Positions 19,602 through 20,136 of a stretch of 20,136 bases of DNA are shown piece by piece. The stretch comes from Polyangiaceae bacterium. GTDB lineage: Bacteria; Myxococcota; Polyangia; Polyangiales; Polyangiaceae. The translations under genes and the position numbers were made by a program. The stretch spans positions 1-20,136 of the forward strand of contig JAICTU010000114.1 in assembly GCA_025936205.1 (NCBI GenBank), written 5' to 3'. The notes under the pieces are model-generated. The model saw nothing but the letters and a program-made list of their open reading frames with translations, did not search any database and was not told where the DNA came from. Within the stretch, counting starts at the first letter, position 1. Each line of letters begins with the position of its first letter.

Positions 19602-20136
19602 ATGATTCACGACGATAGCGATCGTGCACGTCGCTTTGCCCGCGACGCGGGGACCGGCCCGTCCACGGAGCTGAGGAGCGAGCTGCGGCTCGAACAGGAC
19701 GTCGATGCGTTTGTGAGGGATCCGCTCGGGCGCTACGTGATGGGGCCCGGCTGGTTGCACTTCTGTGCCACCCCGACGCTCTGGGGTGCAACGCTCTGGG
19801 GTCGCGCCGAGCAGCAAAACCTGACCAGCCTGTTCGCTCTGGTCGAGCGCACCATCGAGCAAGCGGGCGAGCATGTATCGCTCCTGGACATCCGCGGGCT
19901 GGAGCACGTGGACCTGGCCAGCTTCGGGCTGATCGGTCGCTACATGAGCCGGCATCGAGCCACACTGGCGAGCCGCGTGATCCGGCACGCCGTGATTCGC
20001 GCAGAAGGCGTGCTCGGAGCCGTGGTGAGCGGTTCGTACGAGATCTTCGCGGCACCCTACCCGGTCTCGCTGTTCACCGACTTCGACGAGGCGCTGGCCT
20101 GGCTCGACCCACCGCTGGATGCGGCCATCCGCGATA
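19602..20136 (+). CDS. STAS-like regulatory protein, N-terminal part (truncated by the window end)
   Basis: From ATG 19602 the frame stays open for 178 codons to the window end. After a polar N-terminus, RYVMGPGWLHFCATPTLWGA leads into an alpha/beta domain: VSLLDIRGLEHVDLASFGLI (about residues 92-111), GRYMSRHRATLASRV, IRHAVIRAEGVLGAVVSGSY, and PVSLFTDFDEALAWLD at about 160-172. The strand-helix pattern and the closing FTDFDEALAWL resemble SpoIIAA-like STAS domains. Proteins I associate with this pattern in myxobacteria carry an AraC-type helix-turn-helix after it; that part would lie beyond the window and is not seen. A 15-bp internal duplication encodes TLWGA-TLWG. The start is uncertain because no clear ribosome site precedes it. 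Confidence 0.6.
   Translation, partial: MIHDDSDRARRFARDAGTGPSTELRSELRLEQDVDAFVRDPLGRYVMGPGWLHFCATPTLWGATLWGRAEQQNLTSLFALVERTIEQAGEHVSLLDIRGLEHVDLASFGLIGRYMSRHRATLASRVIRHAVIRAEGVLGAVVSGSYEIFAAPYPVSLFTDFDEALAWLDPPLDAAIRD
19776..19802 (+). repeat. 15-bp period direct repeat in the STAS-like gene
   Basis: ACGCTCTGGGGT occurs at 19776-19787 and 19791-19802, keeping the frame and doubling a TLWG tetrapeptide. Confidence 0.7.

Noticed and set aside
19328..19603. 91-codon minus-strand open frame across the hisG-regulator gap
   Set aside because: It overlaps the hisG 3' end and has low third-position GC unlike the real genes here. The product resembles nothing I recognise. Kept as a possibility only if protein evidence appears.
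1..20136. CRISPR array, IS element, prophage or toxin-antitoxin system
   Set aside because: No direct repeats with regular spacers of 30-40 nt, no transposase or integrase motif, no paired small toxin and antitoxin frames. The repeats found are short tandem ones.

Overview
The window is GC-rich DNA, apart from short AT-richer intergenic patches, with strong third-position GC in its genes. Together with TPR lipoproteins, an OmpA protein carrying thrombospondin type-3 repeats, a HEAT-repeat secreted protein and a STAS-like regulator of a kind I associate with myxobacteria, this points to a myxobacterium, probably Polyangia. That assignment is an inference from gene style, not from a marker search. 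The content is mostly chromosomal housekeeping. I see no transposase, integrase, phage gene or CRISPR array.

Layout. 1-1400 (minus strand): a translation operon in the order tRNA-Thr(UGU), tRNA-Tyr(GUA), tRNA-Gly(UCC), tRNA-Thr(GGU), tuf. This is the gene order of the E. coli thrU-tyrU-glyT-thrT-tufB operon, but with spacers of 112-284 nt that carry small tandem repeats. A TTGACA-type promoter lies about 220 nt upstream of the first tRNA. 1636-4559: a TPR lipoprotein (minus), a tiny DUF465/YdcH-like protein (plus), then trmB and a second TPR lipoprotein (minus, 10 nt apart). 4661-6154: an HTTM-like multi-span membrane protein (plus), convergent with ccmB-nadD (minus, 3 nt apart). 7647-8156: a DUF2505-like protein. 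8254-8703: a small protein built from two copies of a ~50-residue unit plus a Lys/Ala-rich tail. 8958-11979 (plus): a CPBP-family intramembrane protease-like protein and biosynthetic arginine decarboxylase speA. 12199-12453: a small FlgM-like anti-sigma candidate. 12481-18582 (minus): HEAT-repeat protein, xseB, cinA-type protein, radC, and the OmpA/TSP3 outer-membrane protein. 18677-19360 (plus): short-form hisG. From 19602 to the window end: a partial STAS-like regulator.

Most genes act in unrelated core pathways: translation, tRNA modification, NAD synthesis, cytochrome c maturation, polyamine and histidine synthesis, DNA repair. I do not see a clear new multi-gene system. The best candidates for something undescribed are the duplicated-domain basic-tail protein (8254-8703), the orphan FlgM-like protein (12199-12453), and the expanded, repeat-bearing tRNA-tuf operon.
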